A DNA stretch of 22,104 nucleotides from Phyllobacteriaceae bacterium UBA1940 (GTDB lineage: Bacteria; Pseudomonadota; Alphaproteobacteria; Rhizobiales; Rhizobiaceae). How positions within the stretch are numbered: position 1 is the stretch's first letter; every line of letters begins with the position of its first letter. Made by a program: the position numbers and the translations under genes. Positions 1 to 8,843 of this stretch are shown piece after piece. The notes beneath the pieces are model-generated. The model was not told the origin of the DNA. It saw only the letters and a list, made by a program, of their open reading frames with translations, and ran no database searches. The DNA lies in assembly GCA_002336975.1 (NCBI GenBank), contig DDFA01000109.1:65567-87670 (forward strand). Direction: 5' to 3'.

Positions 1-3000
1 TCGACCCGATCCGCGAGGAACTGGTGATGAGCCTGGTGTCGTTCATCGGGCCGCGGCCCAACATTCTTGACCTGGTCGGGACCTCGCGGCGCAAGCGGCT
101 TGAGGTGCGCCAGCCGATCCTGACCAATGGCGATCTGGAGAAGATCCGCTCGATCGGCCACACCGAGGAGAGTTTCGACACCAAGACCATCGACGTCACC
201 TATGCGGCGACCGAAGGCGCGGCCGGGATGCAGGGCGCGATCGAGCGGCTGTGCGAGCGCGCGGAGGCCGCGGTGGCGGGGCGCTATAACATCATCATCC
301 TGTCCGACCGCCAGGTCGGGCCCGACCGCATCGCCATTCCGGCGCTGCTGGCCACCGCCGCCGTGCACCATCATCTGGTGCGCAAGGGGCTGCGGACCTC
401 GGTCGGACTGGTGGTCGAATCGGGCGAACCGCGCGAGATTCACCATTTCTGCTGTCTCGCCGGTTTCGGCGCCGAGGCGATCAATCCCTATCTCGCCTTC
501 GACACGCTGCTCGACATGCACAAGAAGGGCGAACTGCCGCCGGAAGTCGACGCCTCGGAAGTCGTCACGCGCTACATCAAGTCGATCGGCAAAGGCATCC
601 TGAAGGTCATGTCCAAGATGGGCATCTCGACCTACCAGTCCTATTGCGGTGCCCAGATTTTCGACGCGGTCGGCCTGTCGACTCCATTCGTTGACCAGTA
701 TTTCACCGGCACCGCGACGACGATCGAAGGCGTCGGGCTGGACGAGGTGGCGACCGAGACGGTCAGCCGGCACGCCGACGCATTCGGCGACAATCCGGTG
801 CTGCGCAGCGCGCTCGACGTCGGCGGCGAATACATGTTCCGTATGCGCGGCGAGGCGCATGTGTGGTCGCCCGACGCGGTGGCCACGCTGCAGCACGCGG
901 TGCGCAAGAATTCGTGGGAGACGTTCCAGCAATATTCGGCTGAACTCGACAGCGCGTCGACGCGCGCCCAGTCGATCCGCGGCCTATTCAGGGTCCTGCT
1001 GGCCGGCGATGTCGGCCGCAAGCCTGCGCCGCTCGACCAGGTCGAGCCGGCCGTCGAGATCGTCAAGCGGTTCTCGACCGGCGCGATGAGCTTCGGCTCG
1101 ATCTCGCGCGAGGCGCACACGACGCTGGCCATCGCCATGAACCGGATCGGCGGCAAGTCGAACACCGGCGAGGGCGGCGAGGAACCGGACCGCTACAAGC
1201 CGCTGCCTGACGGCGCGCCGAACCCGGAGCGTTCGGCGATCAAGCAGGTGGCGTCGGGCCGGTTCGGCGTGACGACGGAATATCTCGTCAATTCCGACAT
1301 GATGCAGATCAAGGTGGCGCAAGGCGCCAAGCCTGGCGAAGGCGGCCAGCTGCCCGGCCACAAGGTCGACGCGACCATCGCCAAGACCCGCCATTCGACG
1401 CCGGGCGTCGGCCTGATTTCGCCGCCGCCGCATCACGACATCTATTCGATCGAAGATCTGGCGCAGCTGATCTACGATCTGAAGAACGTCAACCCGGCGG
1501 CCGACGTGTCGGTCAAGCTGGTCTCGGAAGTCGGCGTCGGCACGGTTGCGGCGGGCGTCGCCAAGGCGCGCGCCGACCACATCACCATTTCCGGCTATGA
1601 CGGGGGCACCGGCGCGTCGCCGCTGACTTCGCTCAAGCATGCGGGATCGCCTTGGGAGATGGGGCTTTCGGAAACCCACCAGACGTTGGTGCTCAACGGC
1701 CTGCGCAGCAGAGTCGCGCTGCAGGTCGACGGCGGGCTTCGCACCGGCCGCGACGTCATTGTCGGGGCGCTGCTTGGCGCCGACGAGTTCGGCTTCTCCA
1801 CCGCGCCGCTGATCGCGGCGGGGTGCATCATGATGCGCAAGTGCCATCTCAACACCTGCCCGGTCGGCGTGGCGACGCAGGACCCGGTGCTGCGCAAGCG
1901 GTTCAAGGGCGCGCCGGAGCACGTCATCAACTTCTTCTTCTTCGTCGCCGAGGAGGTCCGGCTGCTGCTCGCCGAGATGGGCTACACCCGTCTCGACCAG
2001 ATCATCGGCCAGACCGACCTGCTCGAAAAGCGGGCGCTGGTCGAACACTGGAAGGCCAAGGGGCTCGATTTCTCGAAGATGTTCCACAAGCCCGACGCCG
2101 CGCATGAGGACATCCACTGGACGCGCCGGCAGCAGCATCCGATCGACGACGTGCTCGACCGTCAGCTGATCGCCGAGGCCGAACAGGCGCTGGTGGCGCG
2201 CCAGCCGGTGACGATCGAAACGACGATCAAGAATGTCGACCGTTCGACCGGCGCGATGCTGTCGGGCGAGGTCGCCCGGCGGTTCGGCCACAAGGGCCTG
2301 CGCCCGGATACGATCAATGTCAGGCTGCATGGCACCGCCGGCCAATCCTTCGGCGCCTTCCTGACGCGCGGCGTGTCGTTCGAATTGGTCGGCGACGGCA
2401 ACGACTATGTCGGCAAGGGTCTTTCGGGCGGCCGCATCGTCATCCGGCCGGCGGACGATTCCAACATCGTGGCGCACGACTCGATCATCGTCGGCAACAC
2501 CGTGCTCTACGGCGCGATCGAGGGCGAGGCCTATTTCGCCGGCGTGGCGGGCGAACGGTTCGCGGTGCGCAATTCCGGCGCGGTCGCCGTGGTCGAGGGC
2601 GTGGGCGACCATGGCTGCGAATACATGACCGGCGGCGTGGTCGTCGTCATCGGCAAGACCGGCCGCAATTTTGCCGCCGGCATGTCGGGCGGCGTCGCCT
2701 ATGTGCTGGACGAGGAAGGCGATTTTGCCGTGCGCTGCAACATGGCCATGGTGGAGCTGGAGCCGGTGCCGGAAGAGGACGAGTTGCTGGAGAAGATCTA
2801 CCACCACGGTTCCGACATCGCCCATATGGGCCGCGTCGACGTGTCGGGCGACATGACCCGCCACGACGACGAACGGCTCTACCAGCTGATCTCGAACCAC
2901 GCGCACTACACCGGATCGAAGCGGGCGCGCGAAATCCTCGACGACTGGACCAGCTACCGCTCGAAGTTCCGGAAGGTGATGCCGGTCGAATACAAGCGTG

Positions 3001-3047
3001 CGCTGAAAGACATGGAGCGTATGCGGGTCGGCGTCGCGGCGGAGTGA
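1..3047 (+). CDS. gltB: Glutamate synthase (NADPH) large subunit, 3' part (5' end outside window)
   Basis: The frame is already open at base 3 and ends at TGA 3045-3047, giving about 1,015 C-terminal residues of a protein that normally has roughly 1,500. The N-terminal glutamine amidotransferase domain and part of the central domain lie upstream of the window. The large subunit makes glutamate from glutamine and 2-oxoglutarate with electrons passed through GltD. The FMN-binding synthase barrel is complete. The 3Fe-4S signature C-x5-C-x4-C is visible at codons 1824, 1842 and 1857, followed by PVGVATQDP. The glycine-rich C-terminal beta-helix domain (GxxGG-type repeats, about 2240-2750) is also intact. 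I see no frameshift. The usual partner gltD lies 762 bases downstream, separated by a toxin-antitoxin pair. Family assignment is secure. Confidence 0.98.
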   Translation, partial: DPIREELVMSLVSFIGPRPNILDLVGTSRRKRLEVRQPILTNGDLEKIRSIGHTEESFDTKTIDVTYAATEGAAGMQGAIERLCERAEAAVAGRYNIIILSDRQVGPDRIAIPALLATAAVHHHLVRKGLRTSVGLVVESGEPREIHHFCCLAGFGAEAINPYLAFDTLLDMHKKGELPPEVDASEVVTRYIKSIGKGILKVMSKMGISTYQSYCGAQIFDAVGLSTPFVDQYFTGTATTIEGVGLDEVATETVSRHADAFGDNPVLRSALDVGGEYMFRMRGEAHVWSPDAVATLQHAVRKNSWETFQQYSAELDSASTRAQSIRGLFRVLLAGDVGRKPAPLDQVEPAVEIVKRFSTGAMSFGSISREAHTTLAIAMNRIGGKSNTGEGGEEPDRYKPLPDGAPNPERSAIKQVASGRFGVTTEYLVNSDMMQIKVAQGAKPGEGGQLPGHKVDATIAKTRHSTPGVGLISPPPHHDIYSIEDLAQLIYDLKNVNPAADVSVKLVSEVGVGTVAAGVAKARADHITISGYDGGTGASPLTSLKHAGSPWEMGLSETHQTLVLNGLRSRVALQVDGGLRTGRDVIVGALLGADEFGFSTAPLIAAGCIMMRKCHLNTCPVGVATQDPVLRKRFKGAPEHVINFFFFVAEEVRLLLAEMGYTRLDQIIGQTDLLEKRALVEHWKAKGLDFSKMFHKPDAAHEDIHWTRRQQHPIDDVLDRQLIAEAEQALVARQPVTIETTIKNVDRSTGAMLSGEVARRFGHKGLRPDTINVRLHGTAGQSFGAFLTRGVSFELVGDGNDYVGKGLSGGRIVIRPADDSNIVAHDSIIVGNTVLYGAIEGEAYFAGVAGERFAVRNSGAVAVVEGVGDHGCEYMTGGVVVVIGKTGRNFAAGMSGGVAYVLDEEGDFAVRCNMAMVELEPVPEEDELLEKIYHHGSDIAHMGRVDVSGDMTRHDDERLYQLISNHAHYTGSKRAREILDDWTSYRSKFRKVMPVEYKRALKDMERMRVGVAAE

Positions 3048-3050
3048 TCA

Positions 3051-3079
3051 TTGAATCGACTGTTCGACTGGCATATGCT
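3051..3079 (+). promoter_or_regulatory. Candidate promoter of vapBC
   Basis: TTGAAT at 3051-3056 and TATGCT at 3074-3079 are separated by 17 bases and resemble sigma-70 -35 and -10 boxes, each matching the consensus at four of six positions. The -10 box falls inside the left half of the GCATATGC inverted repeat. That is the expected layout for autorepression by a VapB-type antitoxin. The call rests on sequence resemblance only. Confidence 0.4.
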
Positions 3080-3092
3080 TCGGCATATGCCA
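3069..3092 (+). promoter_or_regulatory. Inverted-repeat operator upstream of vapB
   Basis: A perfect 10-base inverted repeat (TGGCATATGC, spacer TTCG, GCATATGCCA) ends 13 bases before the vapB ATG. Each arm contains the self-complementary octamer GCATATGC, so the site is both two direct copies of a small palindrome and one large palindrome. This suits binding by two antitoxin dimers. VapB proteins usually repress their own promoter together with VapC. As RNA the arms would form a stem closed by C(UUCG)G, a very stable tetraloop. A terminator is an alternative, but no T run follows. Confidence 0.65.
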
Positions 3093-3105
3093 ACTGGAGG
3101 CTTCG

Positions 3106-3372
3106 ATGAACGCGCATGGAAAGGACGTCCGCACGGCAAGCCTGTTTCGCAACGGGCGCAGCCAGGCGGTGAGGATACCGAAGGAGTTTGAATTCGAGGG
3201 CGACGAGGTGTTTGTGCGCCGCAATAAGGAGGGAGATCTGGTTCTGTCGTCGAAAGCGAAAGGAAAAGTCTCGCCGCTTCTCGATTGGCTGCGCGAGAAT
3301 GGTCCGATTGACGACTTTCCCGCTGATCCGGGCGACGGCGATATGTTGCCGCTGGATGATGTGAAGTTCTAG
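3106..3372 (+). CDS. vapB: VapB-type antitoxin (AbrB/SpoVT fold)
   Basis: This 88-residue protein is the antitoxin half of a type II toxin-antitoxin module. Residues about 10-40 ([16 protein letters not shown], then DEVFVRR) are the swapped-hairpin AbrB/MazE-like DNA-binding fold typical of VapB. The acidic C-terminal part ([19 protein letters not shown]) is the region that normally wraps around the toxin. The start is supported by a Shine-Dalgarno CTGGAGG at 3094-3100. vapC begins 2 bases after the stop, the standard order for this family. GC is lower than in the flanking glt genes (about 53% in the 60 bases from 3181, against about 65% in gltD from 4561), which suggests acquisition by transfer. 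Confidence 0.9.
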   Translation: MNAHGKDVRTASLFRNGRSQAVRIPKEFEFEGDEVFVRRNKEGDLVLSSKAKGKVSPLLDWLRENGPIDDFPADPGDGDMLPLDDVKF

Positions 3373-3374
3373 GC

Positions 3375-3773
3375 ATGTATCTGCTCGACACAAACATCAT
3401 TTCGGATTTGGCCCACAACCCGTCCGGTCAGGTCGCGCGGAAACTGAGCAAGATCGATCCGGACGAGATTTTCAGCAGTATCATCGTGGCTGCCGAGGTC
3501 TGGTTCGGGGTCGAGGGCAATCCGTCATTTCGTTCCCGTGCGCGAACTGAATCCTTCTTGGAGCGGCTGACGATCCTTGGATTGGAGCCTGAAGTCGCCA
3601 AGGTCTACGGCAAGGTTCGCGCGCAAATGAGCGCCAACGGAACGGCGCTTGGACCAAATGACATGTTGATCGCAGCGCATGCCTTGTCGGTTGACGCGAC
3701 ATTGGTGACCGGCGACGAGAAGGCCTTCTCCCGGGTGCCGGGACTAAAAGTTGAAAACTGGCTGCAGCCGTAG
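3375..3773 (+). CDS. vapC: VapC-type PIN-domain ribonuclease toxin
   Basis: A 132-residue single PIN domain. The acidic metal-binding residues of the family are all present: Asp5 (LLDTNIIS), Glu41 (AAEVWFG), Asp96 (PNDMLIAAHA) and Asp114 (LVTGDEKAF). The catalytic centre therefore looks intact. Such toxins cut specific RNAs, often initiator tRNA or rRNA, when the antitoxin is degraded; the target here cannot be read from the sequence. The FitB/VapC-like ending GLKVENW is typical. The gene starts 2 bases after vapB with no clear ribosome site of its own, so translation is probably coupled. gltD follows after 35 bases. GC is about 57% in two sampled 60-base lines, below its neighbours. Confidence 0.93.
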   Translation: MYLLDTNIISDLAHNPSGQVARKLSKIDPDEIFSSIIVAAEVWFGVEGNPSFRSRARTESFLERLTILGLEPEVAKVYGKVRAQMSANGTALGPNDMLIAAHALSVDATLVTGDEKAFSRVPGLKVENWLQP

Positions 3774-3808
3774 CCGCAAACGCAAATACCTACCGACTTG
3801 GAACTGAC

Positions 3809-5266
3809 ATGGGCAAGGTGACAGGCTTTCTCGAAATCGACCGGCAGGTGCACAAGTACCAGCCGGCGTCCGACCGCATTCGGCACTACCGCGAATTCAC
3901 GCTGCCGATGTCGGACAAGGAAGTCGAAAAACAGGCCGCGCGCTGCATGGACTGCGGCGTGCCCTATTGCCATGGCCCGACCGGCTGCCCGGTGCACAAC
4001 CAGATCCCGGACTGGAACGATCTCGTCTATGCCGGCGACTGGGAAAACGCGATCCGGAACCTCCACTCGACCAACAATTTTCCCGAATGGACCGGCCGCA
4101 TCTGCCCCGCGCCCTGCGAGGAGGCCTGCACGCTCAACCTCGAAGACATACCGGTCGCGATCAAGACAATCGAACAGGCGATCGCCGACAAGGCCTATGA
4201 GACCGGCTATGTGAAGCCGCAGCCGGCAGAGCAGAAGACCGGCAAGAAGGTCGCCATCATCGGGTCCGGTCCGGCTGGAATGGCGGCGGCGCAGCAGCTT
4301 GGCCGCGTCGGCCACGACGTGCATGTCTACGAGCGCGAGAGCCGTCCCGGCGGTCTGATGCGTTACGGCATTCCCGACTTCAAGATCGAAAAGCACTATA
4401 TCGACCGCCGCATCGCCCAGATGGACGGCGAGGGCGTCACCTTCCACTGCAACGTCAATGTCGGCGTCGACAAGCCGCTGGACGAATTGCTGGCCGGCTA
4501 TGACGCGGTGCTCTATTGCGGCGGCTCGGAAAAGCCGCGCCCGGCCGGCATTCCCGGCACGCAGCTGACCGGCGTGCATGACGCGATGCCCTATCTGGTG
4601 CAGCAGAACAAGCGCGTCGGCGGCGAGGACATCGAGTCCGTCGCCTGGCCGTCGGAGCCGATCCTGGCGGGCGGCAAGCATGTCGTTGTGGTCGGCGGCG
4701 GCGACACCGCGTCCGATTGCGTCGGCACATCGTTTCGCCAGGGCGCGGTGCGCGTCACCCAGCTCGACATCCGGCCGCAGCCGCCGGAGAGGGAAGACAA
4801 GCTGGCGGTCTGGCCCTACTGGGCGACCAAGATGCGCACATCCTCGTCGCAGGCCGAGGGCGCGGATCGCGAATTCCAGGTCGCGACGCTTGAATTCATC
4901 GGCGACGAAGACGGCCAGCTGACCGGCGTGAAGTGCTGCGAGGTCGACGAGAAGCGCAAGCCGATCGCCGGCACCGAATTCGTCATCCGCGCCGACCTCG
5001 CCTTCATCGCCATCGGCTTTGCCGGGCCGATCGAAAACGGACTGGTGCAGTCGCTGGGCGAGCGGCTGTCGACGACGCGCGACGGCCGCGGCTCGACCAA
5101 TGTCGTGGCGAACGATCTCGACTACCGCACCAACATCGACGGGCTGTTTGTCGCCGGCGACGTGCGCCGCGGCCAGTCGCTGGTGGTGTGGGCGATCCGC
5201 GAAGGCCGCCAGGCGGCGCATGCCATCGACGAGTTCCTGATGGGGTCGACCGTCCTGCCGCGATAG
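3809..5266 (+). CDS. gltD: Glutamate synthase (NADPH) small subunit
   Basis: A 485-residue protein of full family length. It oxidises NADPH through FAD and passes electrons through Fe-S clusters to GltB. The N-terminal cysteine clusters are present: Cys46, Cys49, Cys54, Cys60, then Cys99, Cys103 and Cys107 ([12 protein letters not shown]). The FAD dinucleotide motif [14 protein letters not shown] lies at about 148-161 and the NADPH-binding motif [13 protein letters not shown] at about 292-304. A C-terminal second FAD motif reads [18 protein letters not shown]. The ATG at 3809 has only a weak upstream purine stretch (TTGGAA). There is no recognisable promoter in the 35 bases after vapC, so expression may rely on read-through from gltB or vapBC. 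Confidence 0.98.
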   Translation: MGKVTGFLEIDRQVHKYQPASDRIRHYREFTLPMSDKEVEKQAARCMDCGVPYCHGPTGCPVHNQIPDWNDLVYAGDWENAIRNLHSTNNFPEWTGRICPAPCEEACTLNLEDIPVAIKTIEQAIADKAYETGYVKPQPAEQKTGKKVAIIGSGPAGMAAAQQLGRVGHDVHVYERESRPGGLMRYGIPDFKIEKHYIDRRIAQMDGEGVTFHCNVNVGVDKPLDELLAGYDAVLYCGGSEKPRPAGIPGTQLTGVHDAMPYLVQQNKRVGGEDIESVAWPSEPILAGGKHVVVVGGGDTASDCVGTSFRQGAVRVTQLDIRPQPPEREDKLAVWPYWATKMRTSSSQAEGADREFQVATLEFIGDEDGQLTGVKCCEVDEKRKPIAGTEFVIRADLAFIAIGFAGPIENGLVQSLGERLSTTRDGRGSTNVVANDLDYRTNIDGLFVAGDVRRGQSLVVWAIREGRQAAHAIDEFLMGSTVLPR

Positions 5267-5281
5267 CGCGGTAGGGCATAG

Positions 5282-5307
5282 CCCGCTTTCAGCCCTTCGG
5301 CTGCGGG
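5282..5307. terminator. Weak hairpin between convergent gltD and SGNH gene
   Basis: CCCG, a short bulge, CAGCC, loop CTTC, GGCTG, CGGG forms an imperfect stem-loop overlapping the last codons of the minus-strand gene. No T run follows on either strand. It is the only hairpin I see in this convergent junction, and it may not act as a terminator. Confidence 0.25.
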
Positions 5308-6527
5308 ACGATGGCGGTGGTCTTTTCCTGGGCGGGCGGCGTCGGCGCAGCCGCCTTTGCCGGCTCGCCATCGCCGAAATCGTCGGCGCGTCCGGCTACC
5401 GGCGGGGCGGCGACGCCCTCGACGGTGAGGCGCTGGGCCTGCGTCTGCGACGCTTTGGCCGGCTCGAAATTCGCGCCCATCAGTTCGCCGCCGCCATCCA
5501 GGTCCGGATCGGTCAGCGACATCGGGTTGGTGCGGTCGATGTCGGCGGGCGTCAGCGGACCTTGCGGGCCCTGCGGGATGTGCGGCGCGCCGGCGCCGAT
5601 CGGCGGCTGGCCGGCGAAGGCGCCCAGGATGCGCTCCAGCGGCTTCTCGATATAGAACGCCACCTTGCGTTTGGCGGCGCTGGTGAAATTGATGCCGTTC
5701 TGGCCCGACCGCAGCCGCACCGGCGCGCCCTTGATGCAGGGTCCCTGCGTCACATAGGCGCCGTTCTCGTCGACAAAGCCATCCCAGATGTCGACGAACA
5801 CGCCGCCGACCGCCTCGGCCCCGGTCTTGTAGGCGTCATTGAACGCCAGCATGTCGGCCATCATTCCGCCTTGCTTGAACGGCGGCATGCCGACCCACAC
5901 CAGCGGCACGTTCTTGTCCCGCACCACCTTGGCGAGCGCGTTCACGCGCGTCTCATATAGTTTCGTCCAGGCGGCAGAGCGAACCGGTTCCCGGTTGCCG
6001 TCGACCTTCAATTCCTGCCGGTCGTTGGAGCCCAGCATCACCACCACGACCGCCGGTTTCTCGGCGTCGACGAGTTCCGGGGCGCTCTTGATCCAGTCGT
6101 AGAAATCGTCGCGCACCAGGCCCGACGAGCCGTTCGACCTGTCGACGACGCGCACGGAAGGGTTTTCGGCATAGGCCTCGTCCAGGCCCTCGGCGGCGCC
6201 GTCGCTGAGGAAGTCCCCCAGCACCAGAACGACCCGGGCGTTTTCGGCCTTTTGGACCGCTGGCGCAGCCGGGGCGGCGGCGACGCTTGCGGCGGAATTG
6301 CGCTGCCTGGCGGCGCTCGGCCTGGTCGCCGGCTTCTTCTTGACGCGCGGCGCCTTGGTCTCGGGGATTTCGCGCGGCGGCTGCGGCGAGGAGAACAGCA
6401 GTTCAAACAGGTTGCGCGGGCGGTTCTGGGCCAAAGAGGGCGTCGACCAGACAGGCAGAACGGCAAGCGCCGCCAATGCGCATGCGCTTGCCGCCAACAA
6501 TCTCCTGCCTGTGACGATCCTGGCCAA
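5289..6527 (-). CDS. Exported SGNH-hydrolase-like protein (DUF459 family)
   Basis: A 412-residue protein. Residues 1-34 are a signal peptide with a hydrophobic core ([18 protein letters not shown]) and a likely cut after SLAQ. A Lys/Pro/Ala-rich linker follows (about 50-95), then an SGNH/GDSL-like domain (about 98-310) and a Pro/Gly-rich tail. Block I is GDFLSDG with candidate nucleophile Ser108, and block III is GSND (166-169). In block V, where the family normally has D-G-x-H, this protein reads N-G-I-N (Asn277, Asn280), so the usual Asp/His pair is missing. The most 5' possible start is a TTG, 4 bases after the transglycosylase stop; no in-frame ATG precedes it and it gives an intact signal peptide. 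The operon suggests a periplasmic cell-wall role, which is inference. Confidence 0.85.
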   Translation of the reverse strand: MARIVTGRRLLAASACALAALAVLPVWSTPSLAQNRPRNLFELLFSSPQPPREIPETKAPRVKKKPATRPSAARQRNSAASVAAAPAAPAVQKAENARVVLVLGDFLSDGAAEGLDEAYAENPSVRVVDRSNGSSGLVRDDFYDWIKSAPELVDAEKPAVVVVMLGSNDRQELKVDGNREPVRSAAWTKLYETRVNALAKVVRDKNVPLVWVGMPPFKQGGMMADMLAFNDAYKTGAEAVGGVFVDIWDGFVDENGAYVTQGPCIKGAPVRLRSGQNGINFTSAAKRKVAFYIEKPLERILGAFAGQPPIGAGAPHIPQGPQGPLTPADIDRTNPMSLTDPDLDGGGELMGANFEPAKASQTQAQRLTVEGVAAPPVAGRADDFGDGEPAKAAAPTPPAQEKTTAIVPQPKG

Positions 6528-6531
6528 TCGC

Positions 6532-7749
6532 CTACCTGCTGCGCAATGTTTTGAGCACTTCCATGCTCGGATGGCCGTCCGTCGACATGCCGGCCTTGGA
6601 CTGGAACGCCATGATGGCGCCGCGCGATCCTTCGCCGATCTTGCCGTCGAACTTGCCGTCGTAGTAGCCGAGGATGGACAGCCGCTTCTGCAATTCCTGC
6701 TTCTCCGCGAAAGTCAGCTTGGTGAACGGCCGGTTCCAGTCGTTCACCAGCCCGCCATAACCGGCGATTTCGTCAGCAAGAAGTCCGACCGCGAGCGCAT
6801 ATTTGTCGGCGTTGTTGTAGGCTTTCAGCACAAAGAAGTTCTTCATCGCGAGAAAGGCCGGGCCCGAGCGGCCGTCCAGCACCTTCAGTTCTGCGCTGGA
6901 GCCGGTCTGGCTGAACGGCTTGCCATTGGCGCGCGTCACGCCCGTGTCCTGCCATTTGGCCAGCGACATTTTTCCGCCCGGGAACTTTCGTCCCGGCGGC
7001 AGCGACACCTCATAGCCCCAGGTCCGGCCCGCCTGCCAGCCGTTCCTGGCCAGCAGGTTGGCGGCGGTGGCCAGTGCGTCTGGCACCGAATTCCAGATGT
7101 CGCGGCGGCCATTGCCGTCGAAGTCGACGCCATAGGCGATGAAGCTGGTTGGGATGAACTGGGTGTGGCCCATCGCGCCGGCCCACGAGCCGGTCAAATG
7201 GCTCTCGTCGATGTCGCCGCGCTGCAGGATTTTCAGCGACGCCAGCAACTGGGTGCGGGCGAATTTGGCGCGCCGCTTGTCGGCATAGGCCAGCGTTGAC
7301 AGCGAGCGCACGACATTGCGCATCACCTTGTCGTTCTTGAGGATCTCGCCATAGTTCGATTCCATAGACCAGATCGCCAGCAGGATATGCCGGTCGACGC
7401 CGAACCGCGCCTCGATCCTGGACAGGACGCTGGCGTATTTCTTCGCCATCTGGCGGCCGACCGCGACCGACTCCTCATGCACCCGGTTGTCGAAATAGTC
7501 CCATACCGGCGCGGTGAATTCGGGCTGGTAGCGGGCTTTTTCCAGCACCTCGGGATCGGGGTCCTCGACGCCGGCAAAGGCGCGGTTGAAGGTCGATCCG
7601 GAAATGCCGGCATTTGCGGCCGTGCCCCTGAATTCGGCAATCCATCGCTTGAAGCCGGCGTCCGCGAAAGCCGGCGCCTGGCCGGCCAGCAGCCCGACCG
7701 AAACCGCCAGCCCCGCCAGCGTGCTCCGCCATGCCCTGTTCTTCGCCAT
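6532..7749 (-). CDS. Lytic murein transglycosylase, MltB-like (SLT_2 plus peptidoglycan-binding domain)
   Basis: A 405-residue exported enzyme that cleaves the MurNAc-GlcNAc bond of peptidoglycan, forming 1,6-anhydro-MurNAc. The signal peptide spans residues 1-29 (hydrophobic AGLAVSVGLLAG, cut after AFA). The MltB-type catalytic domain covers about 31-320, with catalytic Glu130 in WSMESNYGEI and the motif GAMGHTQFIPTSF. A C-terminal peptidoglycan-binding domain covers about 335-400 (LQKRLSILGYYDGKFDG). An upstream in-frame ATG exists at 7794. I chose the ATG at 7749 because GGAGG lies 8 bases before it, the upstream ATG lacks a ribosome site, and the signal peptide then begins properly. The SGNH-like protein follows 4 bases later, indicating an operon. 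Confidence 0.95.
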   Translation of the reverse strand: MAKNRAWRSTLAGLAVSVGLLAGQAPAFADAGFKRWIAEFRGTAANAGISGSTFNRAFAGVEDPDPEVLEKARYQPEFTAPVWDYFDNRVHEESVAVGRQMAKKYASVLSRIEARFGVDRHILLAIWSMESNYGEILKNDKVMRNVVRSLSTLAYADKRRAKFARTQLLASLKILQRGDIDESHLTGSWAGAMGHTQFIPTSFIAYGVDFDGNGRRDIWNSVPDALATAANLLARNGWQAGRTWGYEVSLPPGRKFPGGKMSLAKWQDTGVTRANGKPFSQTGSSAELKVLDGRSGPAFLAMKNFFVLKAYNNADKYALAVGLLADEIAGYGGLVNDWNRPFTKLTFAEKQELQKRLSILGYYDGKFDGKIGEGSRGAIMAFQSKAGMSTDGHPSMEVLKTLRSR

Positions 7750-7949
7750 CGTCAATGCCTCCATCGGTCGCTTGGAAGGCAATTCATCGTTCATTGCGGT
7801 TAGGATTTAGTTTACCATCAAGTCCGTTAGACGCGGAATGGTCAAGCGTTCCGACATTTTTTTGGCCGTTACCGCGTCTCTGGTTCAGTAATTTTCAATT
7901 CGGGCATGAAAGTGTCGCCGCAATCGTCAATTACCGATCGTGTCCATAG

Positions 7950-8843
7950 ATGAAGAAGATCCGCAAAGCCGTGTTTCCCGTTGCTGGCCTGGGCACCAGG
8001 TTCCTGCCGGCGACGAAGGCTATTCCGAAAGAAATGCTTACGGTCGTCGACCGTCCGGTGATCCAGTATGTCGTCGACGAGGCGCGCGAAGCAGGGATCG
8101 AGCACTTCATCTTCGTGACCGGCCGCAACAAGGCGGTCATCGAAGATCATTTCGACATCCAGTTCGAGCTCTACAACACGCTGGCGCAGCGCGGCAAAGA
8201 CCGGGAACTCGGTCAATTGCAGCGTTTGCAGCCGGCGCCTGGCCAGACAAGCTTTACCCGCCAGCAGGTGCCGCTCGGACTTGGCCATGCGGTGTGGTGC
8301 GCCCGCGACCTGGTCGGCGACGAACCGTTTGCGCTGCTGCTGCCCGACATGATCATGCAGTCGGAAAAGGGCTGCCTCAAGGAAATGGTGTCGGTCTATT
8401 CGAAGACCGGCGGCAATGTCGTCGCGGTGCAGGAATGCGATCCCGCCGAGACGCACAAATACGGCATCGTGGGCCGCGGCAAGGCGGCCGGCGGCGGTTT
8501 CGAGATCACCTCGATGGTGGAGAAGCCGGCGCGCGGCACGGCGCCGTCGAACCTGTTCATCAACGGCCGCTACATCCTGCAGCCGGAAATCTTCAAGATC
8601 CTCGAGACGCAGGAGCGCGGCGCTGGCAATGAAATCCAGCTGACCGACGGCATGCTGACGCTGGCGAAGTCGCAAGGCTTTCACGGCTATCATTTCCGCG
8701 GCGAGACCTATGACTGCGGTTCGCCCGAAGGATTCATCGAGGCGAACATCGCCTTCGGCCTGGCTCGAGCCGACGTGGCCGACAAGGTGTCGGCGGCGAT
8801 CGACCGGCTCTATCGCCCGTCGGCGATGCTCAAGCGCGGATAG
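7950..8843 (+). CDS. galU: UTP--glucose-1-phosphate uridylyltransferase
   Basis: A 297-residue protein of normal GalU length. It makes UDP-glucose from UTP and glucose-1-phosphate in the cytoplasm, feeding exopolysaccharide, LPS and glucan synthesis. The N-terminal nucleotide-binding signature reads [20 protein letters not shown], followed by the family motifs [35 protein letters not shown] and [10 protein letters not shown]. The gene is divergent from the transglycosylase, with about 200 bases between the two starts. No strong Shine-Dalgarno is visible before the ATG. It converges on the barrel-protein gene with stop codons directly adjacent. Confidence 0.97.
   Translation: MKKIRKAVFPVAGLGTRFLPATKAIPKEMLTVVDRPVIQYVVDEAREAGIEHFIFVTGRNKAVIEDHFDIQFELYNTLAQRGKDRELGQLQRLQPAPGQTSFTRQQVPLGLGHAVWCARDLVGDEPFALLLPDMIMQSEKGCLKEMVSVYSKTGGNVVAVQECDPAETHKYGIVGRGKAAGGGFEITSMVEKPARGTAPSNLFINGRYILQPEIFKILETQERGAGNEIQLTDGMLTLAKSQGFHGYHFRGETYDCGSPEGFIEANIAFGLARADVADKVSAAIDRLYRPSAMLKRG

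Noticed and set aside
984..2906. 640-codon minus-strand frame inside gltB
   Set aside because: Rich in His, Asp and Arg with no domain pattern; wholly antisense to conserved GltB sequence.
3048..3808. Mobile element carrying the vapBC genes
   Set aside because: No transposase, terminal inverted repeats or target duplication is visible at either edge; only the two TA genes are present.
7830..7866. CGGAA...TTCCG followed by a run of seven T, resembling an intrinsic terminator
   Set aside because: The stem is only 5 bases with a 10-base loop, and it lies between divergent genes, where no transcript needs to end. A small RNA terminator is possible but unsupported.
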